From assembly GCF_014199335.1 (NCBI RefSeq), contig NZ_JACIJI010000001.1, forward strand, positions 1-64,000: a DNA stretch of 64,000 nt, written 5' to 3'. Shown here one piece after another: positions 26,512 through 35,591 of the stretch; within the stretch, counting starts at the first letter, position 1, and the number at the start of each line of letters is the position of its first letter. Under the pieces are notes generated by a model that worked only from the letters and a program-made list of their open reading frames with translations, searched no databases and was not told the DNA's origin. A program made the translations under genes and the position numbers. The DNA is from Stakelama sediminis. GTDB lineage: Bacteria; Pseudomonadota; Alphaproteobacteria; Sphingomonadales; Sphingomonadaceae.

Positions 26512-26660
26512 CCGCCCCCCGATCCTCCGACACCGGATGGCGAACCGGCATCAACGAAAAAACTGCACGGATTATCGTTTGCATCCTTTTATGCCCGCGA
26601 CAAGCCGCGCGAAGCATGATTTACTCTCTGTCCGACTCAAGCGCAGAAGGAGGACTCTTC

Positions 26661-26816
26661 ATGCAGAACACGCATCGTTCGTCCCTTGAGCATAAGCACG
26701 CCGGTCTTGACCGGCGGATCGCTGACGAGGCGCATCGCCCCCGTCCCGATCATTTGCTTATCGCTGAACTCAAGCGCCGAAAGCTGCGTCTGAAAGAAGA
26801 GCTTGCGACCTTGTAG
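26661..26816 (+). CDS. Second small YdcH-like (DUF465) protein
   Basis: A 51-residue protein, too short for many gene callers. It shows the YdcH pattern HAGLDRRIADEAHRP, then LIAELKRRKLRLKEELATL. The ATG at 26661 has a strong GGAGG six bases upstream. It is divergent to, and a likely distant paralogue of, the YdcH gene at 26314. Unknown function. Confidence 0.8.
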   Translation: MQNTHRSSLEHKHAGLDRRIADEAHRPRPDHLLIAELKRRKLRLKEELATL

Positions 26817-26834
26817 CGAGGTTCGATGACATTC

Positions 26835-26868
26835 GCCCGGGGGACGGCCTTTCGTCGGCCCCGGGCTT
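26835..26868 (+). terminator. Hairpin downstream of the short YdcH-like gene
   Basis: GCCCGGGG (26835-26842) pairs with CCCCGGGC (26859-26866), with GACG/CGTC extending the stem inward. It is followed by only a weak T-rich stretch. It lies 19 bp after the stop codon. Confidence 0.5.
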
Positions 26869-26942
26869 CATATCGGCACAATATGGTGCGCCAATGCGCC
26901 GTAATTTCGTAATTTTTAAGCCCTCTATCGGGTTCTCATCGA

Positions 26943-27323
26943 CTATCTTGGTCTGATAATCGCCTTGGCATAGCTGGGTGTGTGCGTGCCTTGACCGACC
27001 GGTTTTCGCGCCTTTCTCGGATCGATCTCGCGAGCAAAGGCTATTCCGATCCGGCCATCGGTCGACCATGCGACCGTACCCGATACCCAGCCAATTCCCC
27101 GTATATCGATCTCGACGGCCGTGCCGCGATCGAGCGCGCGTCCCAGCTCAACCATGACGCCACCGGCCGACAGGTTGCGCACACGTACCTGCGCACCGCC
27201 GCTATCGCCGCCCCTTTGCTTCAGGTCATCGCAACGGAAGGTCGCCGACAGAAACAGGCTGTCCCGGCCTTCATGCCGGGCACCGGCATCGCCCTTCCCA
27301 TCATCTGCGCTAAATTGACCCAT
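26943..27323 (-). CDS. PilZ-domain protein, possible c-di-GMP receptor
   Basis: A 126-residue single PilZ domain. The c-di-GMP-binding elements are visible: RHEGR (R-x-x-x-R) near residue 17 and NLSAGGVMVE (N/D-x-S-x-x-G) near 50. The C-terminal WVSGTVAWSTDGRIGIAFAREI is the usual barrel end. It would couple second-messenger levels to an unknown partner, for example surface polysaccharide or motility. Downstream of dksA, same strand, 72 bp apart. Confidence 0.83.
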   Translation of the reverse strand: MGQFSADDGKGDAGARHEGRDSLFLSATFRCDDLKQRGGDSGGAQVRVRNLSAGGVMVELGRALDRGTAVEIDIRGIGWVSGTVAWSTDGRIGIAFAREIDPRKARKPVGQGTHTPSYAKAIIRPR

Positions 27324-27395
27324 CAGCCGAAATCCGTACGAAATACTGTTTCAACCGATAGATCAAAATCCCCTATCCAAAACGTTAAAAAACGC

Positions 27396-27866
27396 TCAAT
27401 CGTCGCGCGAAACCTTTTCGTTGCGCTCATGGCGTTCCTGCGCTTCGACCGTCATGGTTGCGATCGGGCGCGCTTCCAGACGCTCAAGCGAAATCGGATC
27501 GCCCGTCACTTCGCAATAGCCATATTCCCCCTCCTCGATCCGACGCAAAGCGGCGTCGATCTTGGAAATCAGCTTGCGTTGACGATCTCGTGTGCGCAAT
27601 TCGATCGACCAGTCGGTTTCGCTGGACGCACGATCGGTCAGATCGGCTTCGCGCAACGGCTCCGACTGAAGTTGGGAAAGCGTACCCTTCGCCTCACGGT
27701 GGATCGCTTCTTTCCAGTCGAGCAGCTTCTTGCGAAAATACTCCAGTTGGCGTTCATTCATGAACGGCTCTTCGGCGCTGGGCCGATAACCGTCCGACAC
27801 CGCGTCATTAGCAGCGCTCAAACCAGGTTTCCCGTTTAATTCCTGCGATTGCAATACGGTCGCCAT
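27396..27866 (-). CDS. dksA: DksA-type RNA polymerase regulator
   Basis: A 156-residue DksA, which binds the RNA polymerase secondary channel and works with ppGpp. The coiled-coil region (ERQLEYFRKKLLDWKEAIHR) and globular domain are present. The zinc-finger positions read Cys (GYCEVTG), Thr, Thr and Ala rather than four Cys; this exact C-T-T-A pattern is the one described for Rhodobacter sphaeroides DksA, which works without the four-cysteine finger. ATG at 27866 is chosen because upstream residues do not look coding. Confidence 0.9.
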   Translation of the reverse strand: MATVLQSQELNGKPGLSAANDAVSDGYRPSAEEPFMNERQLEYFRKKLLDWKEAIHREAKGTLSQLQSEPLREADLTDRASSETDWSIELRTRDRQRKLISKIDAALRRIEEGEYGYCEVTGDPISLERLEARPIATMTVEAQERHERNEKVSRDD

Positions 27867-28272
27867 CCCACTCTCCACTCCGAACCCTACCGGAGACATC
27901 CGGTCGGGATCGCCTTCTGCCCAACGCGCCCTATAGGGCCGCCGATACACTTAAACAAGCTGGGAAATACCCTAACCCGCTGCGTAATTCCTACTGGATC
28001 AGAGGGATTTCAGCGAATGACTCACGATACGGGATTCGCAATTCGTGTAGCAGCAAAGGCAAAGTCATTAACTATATTACCTGAAACATGTCCCATTAAT
28101 GGACATTAACCATAACTCGCCTTTTGCCTTGGCCGAATACCAGTGAAATAATGCTGAAGAGTTGGTTAACCCGCTTGCGCTTAATAGTTTCTTTTGCCCT
28201 TCTGCATAAGAGGCATCAGATCAACGATCGGTCAGATGATCCGATGAATACATAAACAGGAAAGTGTTGGAC
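27867..28272. other. 406-bp intergenic region between divergent dksA and Ser-rich gene
   Basis: No gene or RNA recognised. It must hold promoters for both neighbours. Its middle (about 27990-28130) is more AT-rich than its surroundings. It holds scattered TTAA motifs (for example TTAATGGACATTAA near 28095), which resemble CtrA sites but with a 6-bp rather than 7-bp gap. Confidence 0.4.
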
Positions 28273-29205
28273 ATGTCGGTACGAATGGCTGTGGCAAAAC
28301 TTGCTGCCTGCGCTTGCGGCGGTGCCATCATCGGAGGGGGCGCAGTTCACGCCATCGAAAATGGCGGGCGCCCCGTAGCGGTGAAGAAGGTTGGCATCAC
28401 ACACAGCGCCGATGTCGATTCGCCGGGTATCTATCCAACCAAATATCCTGAGAAATATGCATATAAGCGCAAGCTTATGCGCAAGAAGCTGATGGCCAAG
28501 AACGTCGTGCGCCAGGTTGAAACCAAGACTGCGTGCAAACCCACGGTTATCACCGTCACCAGCCAGGGCACACCGGTTCCCCTGCCGCCAGCACCCATGC
28601 CCGTCGTATCCAGCTCGGGCGGCGGCAGCGCACCGCTGCTGGTAGGCGGTTCGGGCGGATTCGGCGGCTTTGGCGGCGGATTCTTCGCAGGCGGCTTTTT
28701 CGGCGGCGGCGGCAGTTCCGGCAGCGTAGTGATTTCCTCGACATCGAGCAGCAGCGGCGGATCGACTTCCACATCCAGCGGCGGCTCCTCCACCTCCTCG
28801 TCGAGCGGCAACGTCTCTTCAACGTCTTCGTCAGGCGGCTCATCTACATCATCGTCGAGCGGTAACGTATCCTCGACCTCAAGCTCGAGCGGTAATGTGT
28901 CCAGTTCGAGTTCGAGTTCCACCTCATCTTCGACGTCTTCGTCCACCTCATCTTCGTCGAGCGGCAACGTGTCCTCATCGACCTCGTCCAGCACGTCTTC
29001 GTCGAGCAACGGCTGGGGATCGAGCGGCGGCTGGCATTCGAGCAGCGGCGGTCATCATCACCGCCCGCCGCCCAGCGGGTCGAGCGGCGGCCCGCCGCAG
29101 CCGGTTCCTGCCCCGCCGATGGTTCTGCTGTTCGGTGCAGCGGCGGCAGCGCTGGTCGGACGCAAACGCTTTACCCGCAAGAAAAAGACCGAAGCAACGA
29201 CCTGA
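28273..29205 (+). CDS. Exported Ser/Gly-rich protein with VPAP-type CTERM tail
   Basis: A 310-residue low-complexity exported protein. A signal-peptide-like start (AACACGGAIIGGGAVHA) is followed by a basic segment (KYAYKRKLMRKKLM), a glycine-rich stretch (about 120-150) and a Ser/Thr-rich repeat region (about 155-260) with four SGNVSS units. The C-terminus reads PVPAPPMVLLFG, a hydrophobic helix, then GRKRFTRKKK. This is the layout of PEP-CTERM sorting signals, in the VPAP variant, which predicts processing by an exosortase and a surface or matrix role. No exosortase is encoded in the window. ATG at 28273, AGGAAAG upstream. Confidence 0.75.
   Translation: MSVRMAVAKLAACACGGAIIGGGAVHAIENGGRPVAVKKVGITHSADVDSPGIYPTKYPEKYAYKRKLMRKKLMAKNVVRQVETKTACKPTVITVTSQGTPVPLPPAPMPVVSSSGGGSAPLLVGGSGGFGGFGGGFFAGGFFGGGGSSGSVVISSTSSSSGGSTSTSSGGSSTSSSSGNVSSTSSSGGSSTSSSSGNVSSTSSSSGNVSSSSSSSTSSSTSSSTSSSSSGNVSSSTSSSTSSSSNGWGSSGGWHSSSGGHHHRPPPSGSSGGPPQPVPAPPMVLLFGAAAAALVGRKRFTRKKKTEATT
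28730..29030 (+). repeat. Degenerate Ser-coding tandem repeats
   Basis: The DNA repeats variants of TCGTCGAGCGGCAACGT, coding for SSSSGNVSS, four times, interspersed with TCC/TCG serine runs. This repeat is prone to slippage and is also responsible for a long acidic antisense reading frame that is not a gene. Confidence 0.75.
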
Positions 29206-29228
29206 ACCTTCCCGATGCAAAAACGGGA

Positions 29229-29266
29229 AAACCGCCGTCCGAACGATCGGGCGGCGGTTTTTTTGT
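29229..29266. terminator. Intrinsic terminator after the Ser-rich gene
   Basis: AACCGCCG-TCC pairs with GG-CGGCGGTT and is followed by a run of T. An A-run precedes the stem, so it can serve both the + strand Ser-rich gene and the convergent gene ending at 29278. Confidence 0.85.
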
Positions 29267-29277
29267 CAACGCGTCAG

Positions 29278-29721
29278 TCAGTTGGCGGCGACCAGCGCCT
29301 TTTCGATATCGACGATCGGATGGCCGGTCAGATCCTTGTCGATTTCCCCACGCAGTCGCGATGCGACTTCCTTGTGATAATGTTTGCGCAATTCGCCCAG
29401 CGTCCGGGGTGGCGCAACCACGATCAGTGAGTCGAAATCGTTGCGCAGAGCCCGCTTCTTCAGCAGGTCGGCGGTTTCCGCCGCGAACCTGTCCTCTTCC
29501 AGTTGATGAAAATCGGTCTCCTCATAACTGCTGCGACCATTGCCGACGCTGGAAAAGGTCGTTCCCGGCGCATCCGTCGATTGTTCGCGGTCGGCCGGAT
29601 TATCCTGTTCGCGCACGCGTTCGACGATCAGGTTGAGATGTTCCGTATCGCCATCGTTGCGAAAGAACAGCATCTTGCGACCATCGGCCACCACCACAAA
29701 GGCGTCGTGAGGAACCTGCAT
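29278..29721 (-). CDS. Host-attachment-family (AtsE-like) protein
   Basis: A 147-residue cytosolic-looking protein of the family annotated as required for attachment to host cells. Seen: AFVVVADGRKMLFFRNDG at the start, FAAETADLLKKRA in the middle and LIVVAPPRTLGELRKHYH, followed by LTGHPIVDIEKAL. Members have an actin-like or peptide-release-factor-eRF1-like fold; the name rests on one Agrobacterium phenotype, so function here is unknown. Possibly stress-related. Confidence 0.75.
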   Translation of the reverse strand: MQVPHDAFVVVADGRKMLFFRNDGDTEHLNLIVERVREQDNPADREQSTDAPGTTFSSVGNGRSSYEETDFHQLEEDRFAAETADLLKKRALRNDFDSLIVVAPPRTLGELRKHYHKEVASRLRGEIDKDLTGHPIVDIEKALVAAN

Positions 29722-29815
29722 CCTGTATCTCCTTATCGTTGCAGTTGCTGACCCACCAACGTCTCACCACGCGCCGGGTTGCGCCGCGCGGCGCGTACGG
29801 CCATAGCCTTCGCCC

Positions 29816-31093
29816 ATGCACGATATCCGCACCATCCGGGACAATCCCGACCAGTTTGACGCCGCCCTCGCCCGTCGCGGGCTGGAGCCGCGCGCCGCCG
29901 ACCTGATCGCGCTTGACGAAAAGCGTCGCGCGCTCGTCACCGAGTTGCAGACGGGACAGGCGCGCCGCAACGAAGCGTCGAAAGCGATCGGCGCCGCCAA
30001 AGCGCAAAGGGATGAAGAAACCGCCGGCGCGCTGATGGCGGAAGTCGCTGCGCTGAAGGAAAAGCTGCCCGCGATGGAAGCGCAGGAGCGCGAGATTTCC
30101 GGAGCGCTGAATGCCGAACTGGCGGGCATCCCCAACCTCCCCGCCGCAGACGTGCCGGAGGGCGCGGACGAGGACGAAAACGCACTGGTCGCAACACATG
30201 GCGAGCCGCCCGTATTCGATTTTGAGGCGAAAGCGCATGACGCCATCGGCCCGGCCCTCGGCCTCGACTTCGACACCGGTGCGGCGATGTCGGGTGCGCG
30301 CTTCACGCTGGTACGCGGTCCGGTGGCGAAGCTGCACCGCGCGCTCGGCCAGTTCATGCTCGACACGCTGACGGAAGAATTCGGCTATGAGGAAGTGGTA
30401 CCGCCGCTGCTGGTGCGTGATGAGGCGCTGTTCGGCACCGGTCAGCTTCCCAAATTCGCTGAAGATCTGTTCCGCACCACCGACGACCGCTGGCTGATCC
30501 CGACCGCAGAGGTCAGCCTGACCAATATCGTCGCGAAGCAGATCCTGCCCGCCGATGCGCTGCCGCTGCGTTTTACCGCACTGACGCCGTGCTTTCGCTC
30601 CGAAGCGGGGGCTGCCGGACGCGATACGCGCGGTTATATCCGCCAGCATCAGTTCGAAAAGGTCGAAATGGTGTCGATCACGACGCCAGAGGCGTCCGAC
30701 GACGAACATGAACGCATGACCGGCTGTGCCGAGGCGATTCTGACGAAGCTGGGCCTGCCCTTTCGCCGGATGAAGCTGTGCACCGGCGATATGGGTTTCT
30801 CCGCCGCGCGCACCTATGACCTGGAGGTCTGGCTGCCCGGGCAGGACCGCTATCGCGAGATTTCGAGCTGTTCCACCTGCACCGATTTTCAGGCACGCCG
30901 GATGAACACCCGCTTCCGTCCCGAGGGCGAAAAATCGACCAGCTTTGTCCATACACTCAACGGCTCCGGCCTCGCGGTCGGGCGGACGCTGGTTGCCGTA
31001 CTGGAGAATTACCAGCGCGCGGACGGGTCGGTCGTGGTGCCGGAAGCACTGCGCCCCTATCTGCGCGGCATGGACGTGCTGGAGCCTGCGTAA
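29816..31093 (+). CDS. serS: Seryl-tRNA synthetase
   Basis: A 425-residue class II synthetase that charges tRNA-Ser. The N-terminal long coiled-coil arm (about 30-105), motif 2 ([20 protein letters not shown]), and motif 3 ([19 protein letters not shown]) are clear. Length is standard. It starts the serS-surE-nlpD-like order common in alphaproteobacteria; its stop overlaps the surE start as TAATG. Confidence 0.97.
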   Translation: MHDIRTIRDNPDQFDAALARRGLEPRAADLIALDEKRRALVTELQTGQARRNEASKAIGAAKAQRDEETAGALMAEVAALKEKLPAMEAQEREISGALNAELAGIPNLPAADVPEGADEDENALVATHGEPPVFDFEAKAHDAIGPALGLDFDTGAAMSGARFTLVRGPVAKLHRALGQFMLDTLTEEFGYEEVVPPLLVRDEALFGTGQLPKFAEDLFRTTDDRWLIPTAEVSLTNIVAKQILPADALPLRFTALTPCFRSEAGAAGRDTRGYIRQHQFEKVEMVSITTPEASDDEHERMTGCAEAILTKLGLPFRRMKLCTGDMGFSAARTYDLEVWLPGQDRYREISSCSTCTDFQARRMNTRFRPEGEKSTSFVHTLNGSGLAVGRTLVAVLENYQRADGSVVVPEALRPYLRGMDVLEPA

Positions 31094-31857
31094 TGCGGAT
31101 ATTGCTGACCAATGACGACGGTATCCGTGCGCGCGGGATGGAGGTGCTCGAACGCATCGCGCGGCAGTTCTCCGATGATGTCACCATCGTCGCGCCTGCC
31201 GACGAGCAGTCGGGCAAGAGCCGCTCGCTGACGCTGTCGCAACCGGTACGGCTGCGCAAACTGGGCGAGCAGCGTTTTGCGGTCAGCGGCACCCCCACCG
31301 ATGCGGTGATGATGGCGCTCGCCAATCTGATGAAGGACAATCCGCCCGACCTGATCCTCTCCGGCGTCAATCGCGGTGCCAATCTTGGGGAAGATGTAAG
31401 CTATTCGGGCACCGTCGCAGGCGCGATGGAAGGTGCGTTCGCAGGCATCCGCTCGATCGCACTCAGCCAGTGCTACGCCGAACAGGGCATGGGCGAACGC
31501 GTGCCCTTCGACGCAGCGGAAGCATGGGGGGCAAAGGTCGTCGCACCACTGCTCGATCAGCCGTTCGAACCGCACATGCTGGTCAATATCAACTTTCCGC
31601 CGATCGCGCCCGATGCCGTAAAGGGAGTGCGTGTCGTGTCGCAGGGGATGCGCGATTACGGGCGGTTGAAAATCGACAAGCGCACCGATCCGCGCGGTTT
31701 CAACTATTACTGGATGGCAATCGGCCGGGTTCCCCACACGCCCGCGCACGCCACCGACCTGGAAGCGATCGACGCCGGATATATTTCGGTGACCCCGTTG
31801 CATCTTGACCTGACGCATCGGAAATCGCTCGCTATGCTGTCGGAAATCTATCGCTGA
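31093..31857 (+). CDS. surE: 5'/3'-nucleotidase SurE
   Basis: A 254-residue metal-dependent nucleotidase. Signature [15 protein letters not shown] with the metal-binding Asp pair, SGKSRSLT, and LSGVNRGANLGEDVSYSGTV are all present. It removes phosphate from nucleoside monophosphates and is linked to stationary-phase survival. One-base overlap with serS upstream and 26 bp to the LysM/M23 lipoprotein gene downstream support an operon. Confidence 0.96.
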   Translation: MRILLTNDDGIRARGMEVLERIARQFSDDVTIVAPADEQSGKSRSLTLSQPVRLRKLGEQRFAVSGTPTDAVMMALANLMKDNPPDLILSGVNRGANLGEDVSYSGTVAGAMEGAFAGIRSIALSQCYAEQGMGERVPFDAAEAWGAKVVAPLLDQPFEPHMLVNINFPPIAPDAVKGVRVVSQGMRDYGRLKIDKRTDPRGFNYYWMAIGRVPHTPAHATDLEAIDAGYISVTPLHLDLTHRKSLAMLSEIYR

Positions 31858-31883
31858 AATCTGCCGGGGGGCATGAAGGGGGC

Positions 31884-32945
31884 ATGATGAGGAAATCGGG
31901 GAGTGTCAGCGCCATTGGCGTCATGGCGTCAATACTGCTGAGCGGATGCATTCCGGCGGGTGCGCCGCGCTATGCCCCCTATTCACGACCGGCACCCCAA
32001 CCTTCGCGGCAGCCTGCACCGGCCAGCGATCGGGTTTCCACCCTGCCCGCGCCGCCGCCCGCATGGGAAGCGCGGCCCGTAACTGCCGATGCGGTACAGG
32101 TACCAAGCTCCATCTATACCGTAGAAAGCGGCGACAGCCTGCGCCGTATCGCCAACAAGACCGGTGCAGGGTCTGAAGCAATTGCGCGGGCGAACAACCT
32201 GCATGCGCCCTACACCATCTATGTCGGACAGCATCTGACCATTCCCGGCGGACGCTATCACCGCGTCCATGCGGGCGAAACCGGCATCGCCATTGCGCGT
32301 GCCTATGGCGTGCCCTGGGATCAGATCATCGCGGCCAACGATCTGGAGCCGCCCTATACGCTGCGTACCGGGCAGCGCATCCTGATCCCCGGCAACAAAC
32401 CGATGACGGTGGCCGAGCGAGCAGCGGCCTTCAACCTCGACATCGAAGACATCGTGACCGGGGGCGAACCGGCTGCGGCCCCGCATGAAAAACCAGCGAA
32501 GCCCACCGCCTCGCCAACGCGCGTTCTGCCGGCCACCACGCCGGTGCGACCACCCGCCCATATGCGCGGCGACTTTATCTGGCCGGTACGCGGGAAGATT
32601 CTGCAAGGCTATGGACCGGGTAAGCCGGGCAATCGCAATGACGGGATCACCATCGGCGTACCGCTCAACACGCCGGTCGAAGCATCGGCCAGCGGCGTCG
32701 TCGTCTATGTCGGCGATCAGGTGCCGTCGCTGGGCGGGGTGGTGATCCTGAAGCACGGCGATAATTACGCAACGGTTTACGGCCATGTCAGCCGGATTCT
32801 GGTGCAGCGCGGCCAGTCGGTGAAACAGGGCCAGGTGATTGCGCGCTCCGGCGACACCGGACTTGCCGACAACCCGGAACTGCATTTCGAAATCCGCAAG
32901 GGCCGCGATCCGGTCAATCCGGTCAGCAAATTGCCGCAGGGCTGA
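31884..32945 (+). CDS. NlpD-like LysM/M23 lipoprotein with degenerate active site
   Basis: A 353-residue predicted lipoprotein: lipobox LLSGC near residue 22, then a proline-rich linker, two LysM domains (YTVESGDSLRRIANKTG... and YHRVHAGETGIAIARAYG...), and a C-terminal LytM/M23 fold ending HFEIRKGRDPVNP. In active LytM enzymes the metal site is H-x3-D and H-x-H. Here the first motif region reads NDGITIG and the last reads ELHFE, so two ligands are missing. As for NlpD and EnvC, this predicts a non-catalytic activator of amidases for septal peptidoglycan splitting, not a peptidase. ATG at 31884 or 31887. Confidence 0.88.
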   Translation: MMRKSGSVSAIGVMASILLSGCIPAGAPRYAPYSRPAPQPSRQPAPASDRVSTLPAPPPAWEARPVTADAVQVPSSIYTVESGDSLRRIANKTGAGSEAIARANNLHAPYTIYVGQHLTIPGGRYHRVHAGETGIAIARAYGVPWDQIIAANDLEPPYTLRTGQRILIPGNKPMTVAERAAAFNLDIEDIVTGGEPAAAPHEKPAKPTASPTRVLPATTPVRPPAHMRGDFIWPVRGKILQGYGPGKPGNRNDGITIGVPLNTPVEASASGVVVYVGDQVPSLGGVVILKHGDNYATVYGHVSRILVQRGQSVKQGQVIARSGDTGLADNPELHFEIRKGRDPVNPVSKLPQG

Positions 32946-33970
32946 TGCCGCAACCACGCCTGTCCTCCGCGCTCAAGCGCAAGTCGGGCCTGCCGCTTTG
33001 GCTGGCAATCGGCTGGCGCGTGGCGGGAGTGATGGCACTGCTGGGCATTGCCATCGGCGTCCACTGGTTCGACCGCGCCGGGCTGCGCGACAGCTATGAC
33101 GGCAATGTCAGCTTTCTCGACGTCATCTATTTCACGATGATCTCGATCACCACGACCGGCTATGGCGACATCGCGCCGGTCAGCGAACGGGCACGCATGT
33201 TCGACGCGCTGGTGGTCACGCCGATCCGCATTTTCGTGGTGCTGCTGTTCCTTGGCACCGCCTATAATTTCGTTCTAAAACGCACCTGGGAGAAGTGGCG
33301 CATGGCGCTCATCCAGCGTAATCTGCACGATCATATCGTCGTCGCCGGGTTCGGCACGACCGGATCGGAAGCCGTCGACGAGCTGATCGCGCGCGGCACC
33401 CGCCCGCGCGATATCGTCGTCATCGAAAACAACGCCGAAGCGCTGGCGCGGGCCGAAGCGCTGGGCTGCAACGTGCTTCAGGGCGACGCGACCCGCGATG
33501 CGACGCTGGAGGATGTGAAGCTCGACCGGGCAGCCTCGATGATCGTCGCGGCGGGACGCGACGACACCTCGATCCTCATCACGCTGACCGCACGGCACCT
33601 GTCGGCCAACCTGCCGATCAGCGTGATCGTGCGGGCGGAGGACAATGAACTGCCCGCACGCGCGGCAGGCGCCACCACCGTCATCAATCCGGTCAGCTTT
33701 GCCGGGCTGCTGCTTGCGGGGTCATCCGGCAACCAGCATCTCACCGACTATATGATGGACCTTGCCTCCGTACGAGGCCGCATCTCCCTGACCGAACGAC
33801 AGGTTCATGCGGATGAAATCGGCAGGCCGCTGAGCGCGATCACCACCGGGCTTGGTGTTCGAATCTATCGCGACGGCAACCCCTATGCCTTTTGCGATCC
33901 GGAATGCGCAGCGCTGAAAGCAGAGGACACGATCGTCGAAATCGTCCGGCGGAACGGCGACAAGCCTTAA
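32945..33970 (+). CDS. Two-TM potassium channel with RCK (TrkA-N) domain
   Basis: A 341-residue inner-membrane channel. Basic N-terminus, first membrane helix (GVMALLGIAIGVHWF), pore loop with filter TTTGYGD, second helix (VLLFLGTAYNFVL), then a cytosolic Rossmann RCK domain starting IVVAGFGTTGSEAVDELI and an RCK-C-like end. The fold predicts ligand-gated K+ flux. Its start overlaps the previous stop by one base (TGATG), which makes it part of the serS-surE-nlpD-like transcript. Confidence 0.9.
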   Translation: MPQPRLSSALKRKSGLPLWLAIGWRVAGVMALLGIAIGVHWFDRAGLRDSYDGNVSFLDVIYFTMISITTTGYGDIAPVSERARMFDALVVTPIRIFVVLLFLGTAYNFVLKRTWEKWRMALIQRNLHDHIVVAGFGTTGSEAVDELIARGTRPRDIVVIENNAEALARAEALGCNVLQGDATRDATLEDVKLDRAASMIVAAGRDDTSILITLTARHLSANLPISVIVRAEDNELPARAAGATTVINPVSFAGLLLAGSSGNQHLTDYMMDLASVRGRISLTERQVHADEIGRPLSAITTGLGVRIYRDGNPYAFCDPECAALKAEDTIVEIVRRNGDKP

Positions 33971-34143
33971 CGCTTTTTACGCGCCGCAATCAGCGCCCGG
34001 AACATTACCGCCGGAACGGCAAGCCCCAGCACGAGTCCGGCGATTGCCCCCCAGATCGACCCGCTATTGCCGCCCAGCGCCGCACCCAGCAGCGCGCCGC
34101 CGATGAAGAAGGCCACCGGAAAGATACACCCAAGTGCAAGCAT
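33967..34143 (-). CDS. Small Gly/Ala-rich membrane protein
   Basis: A 58-residue hydrophobic protein: two membrane helices (GCIFPVAFFIGGALLGAALG and WGAIAGLVLGLAVPAVMF) and a basic tail RALIAARKKR. The ATG at 34143 has no obvious ribosome site. It overlaps the 3' end of the convergent K+ channel gene by 4 bp. No recognised family. It could be a real small membrane protein or a chance frame; hydrophobicity with a positive tail favours the former. Confidence 0.5.
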   Translation of the reverse strand: MLALGCIFPVAFFIGGALLGAALGGNSGSIWGAIAGLVLGLAVPAVMFRALIAARKKR

Positions 34144-34204
34144 GAATCGCAGATAGGGAATGCAGGACGGGTTTGGCCAGCCCTTTATCCTCCCTCGCCG
34201 CGTT

Positions 34205-35431
34205 TCAGACGGCCGGGCTTCCTCTCCTTGCGCCCGGCATATGATGCGGATGGCGATATTTGGGCACGAACAACACAATCAATGCAGCCGCGGCCGTGCA
34301 GGCGGGAACGGTCATCAGCGCCAGTTCGAAATTGCCGCCCAGCCGGTCGGCAAGATATCCGACCAGCGGCTGGAAGATCAGCGCACCGGCAATACCGACC
34401 ATGTTGACGAAGGCGACGACGGTACCGACCACCCGGTTGTCCTGCCCTTCCTTGGCCATGGCGAAGGTCAGCATCTGGAACCCGCCGAAAAATCCCGCGG
34501 CGAGCAGTAAAACACCCTCCCCCAGTGCCGAAGCGGGCAGATAGAGCGCCGCTCCATAGGCGCATGTCGTCAGCACCGCTCCGCCCAGCACCAGATATTT
34601 GCGATGCCCGATCCGGTCGGAAAACCATCCCCCCGCAACGCTGCCCAAAGCCATGCCCCAGAAGATCATCGAAACATCGGTTTCGGCCGCAACGGTTGTA
34701 AAATGATGGTTCCTGACCAGCTCGGTCGTCCCCCACAGTCCTCCATAGACGTTGACCGGCATGTAATAGAGCAGCCCGACCAACGAGAGCGCCCAGACGC
34801 GCCCGTCGCCCAGCACTGTCTTCAAACTGTCCCGCACATGCTCGACAGGACCGGTCTGCGCTGCCGCCGCCGGTGACGCGGGTTCGTGCAGGAAGAAATA
34901 AATGAGCAGCACCAGCAGCAGCCCCGCTGCGCCGGTGACAAGAAAGACCGGCCGCCAGCCGAAGTCGGTCACTGCATCGGACAGGCCCACGGCGCCTGCG
35001 GCCACGCCGATCATGCCGACCGCGTTGACCCCGCCGGAAAGCAGTGCGAACCGCTCCGGCGCGAACCAGTGGTTGACCAGCCAGAGCGCGCCGACAAAAG
35101 CAAAGGACGCGCCGAAACCCGTCAGCATCCTGCCCGCGCCTGCTACCCCGACAAGGTTCGTTGCCGCGAACATCAGCGTGCCGGCGGCGCAGCAAAAGCT
35201 GCCCAGCAACAGGAAGCGACGCGCGCCAAAGCGGTCCAGCAACAGGCCGACGATGATCTGCATCGGCGCATAGACCCAGAAGAACAGGCTGGACAATGTC
35301 CCGAAGCCCGAATTCGACAGGTGAAAGAAACTACCGATCGCCTGCGCATCCAGACTCGGCTCAACGCGCGTGACGAATTCGAACAGGAAAAAGCCGGATG
35401 CGATGGCAAAGGCCAGCCAGGCTTTTCTCAT
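34205..35431 (-). CDS. MFS transporter
   Basis: A 408-residue major-facilitator protein with 12 hydrophobic segments. The loop 2-3 motif LLLDRFGARR is a clear MFS motif A, and FSDRIGHRKY is its repeat in the second half. The end is hydrophilic. Similar proteins are annotated as sugar-phosphate or organic-anion permeases, but substrate cannot be read from the sequence. Confidence 0.85.
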   Translation of the reverse strand: MRKAWLAFAIASGFFLFEFVTRVEPSLDAQAIGSFFHLSNSGFGTLSSLFFWVYAPMQIIVGLLLDRFGARRFLLLGSFCCAAGTLMFAATNLVGVAGAGRMLTGFGASFAFVGALWLVNHWFAPERFALLSGGVNAVGMIGVAAGAVGLSDAVTDFGWRPVFLVTGAAGLLLVLLIYFFLHEPASPAAAAQTGPVEHVRDSLKTVLGDGRVWALSLVGLLYYMPVNVYGGLWGTTELVRNHHFTTVAAETDVSMIFWGMALGSVAGGWFSDRIGHRKYLVLGGAVLTTCAYGAALYLPASALGEGVLLLAAGFFGGFQMLTFAMAKEGQDNRVVGTVVAFVNMVGIAGALIFQPLVGYLADRLGGNFELALMTVPACTAAAALIVLFVPKYRHPHHMPGARRGSPAV

Positions 35432-35591
35432 GATTTGGAAATCACCGCCAAAGCCATCATCGAGCGCTCCCCATCAAGCCTGTCCATACATCCATGCGCC
35501 CGGACATAGCCGCAATCCGGCAACAGGCAACAGGGCCGCCTTCCCTTCGCTCTGGCATTTTCATGGAAAATCGCTATGAGCGCGCCCACGC

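Noticed and set aside
28085..28105. CtrA-like TTAA-N6-TTAA
   Set aside because: The gap is 6 bp instead of 7 and no other support is visible.
28431..29009. 192-codon minus-strand frame very rich in Asp, Glu, Val and Leu
   Set aside because: It is the antisense of the Ser-coding repeats (TCG/TCC read backwards give Asp/Glu codons). No start signal.
33841..33880. GTTCGAATC tRNA-like T-loop sequence
   Set aside because: It lies inside the K+ channel coding sequence and no cloverleaf arms are present.
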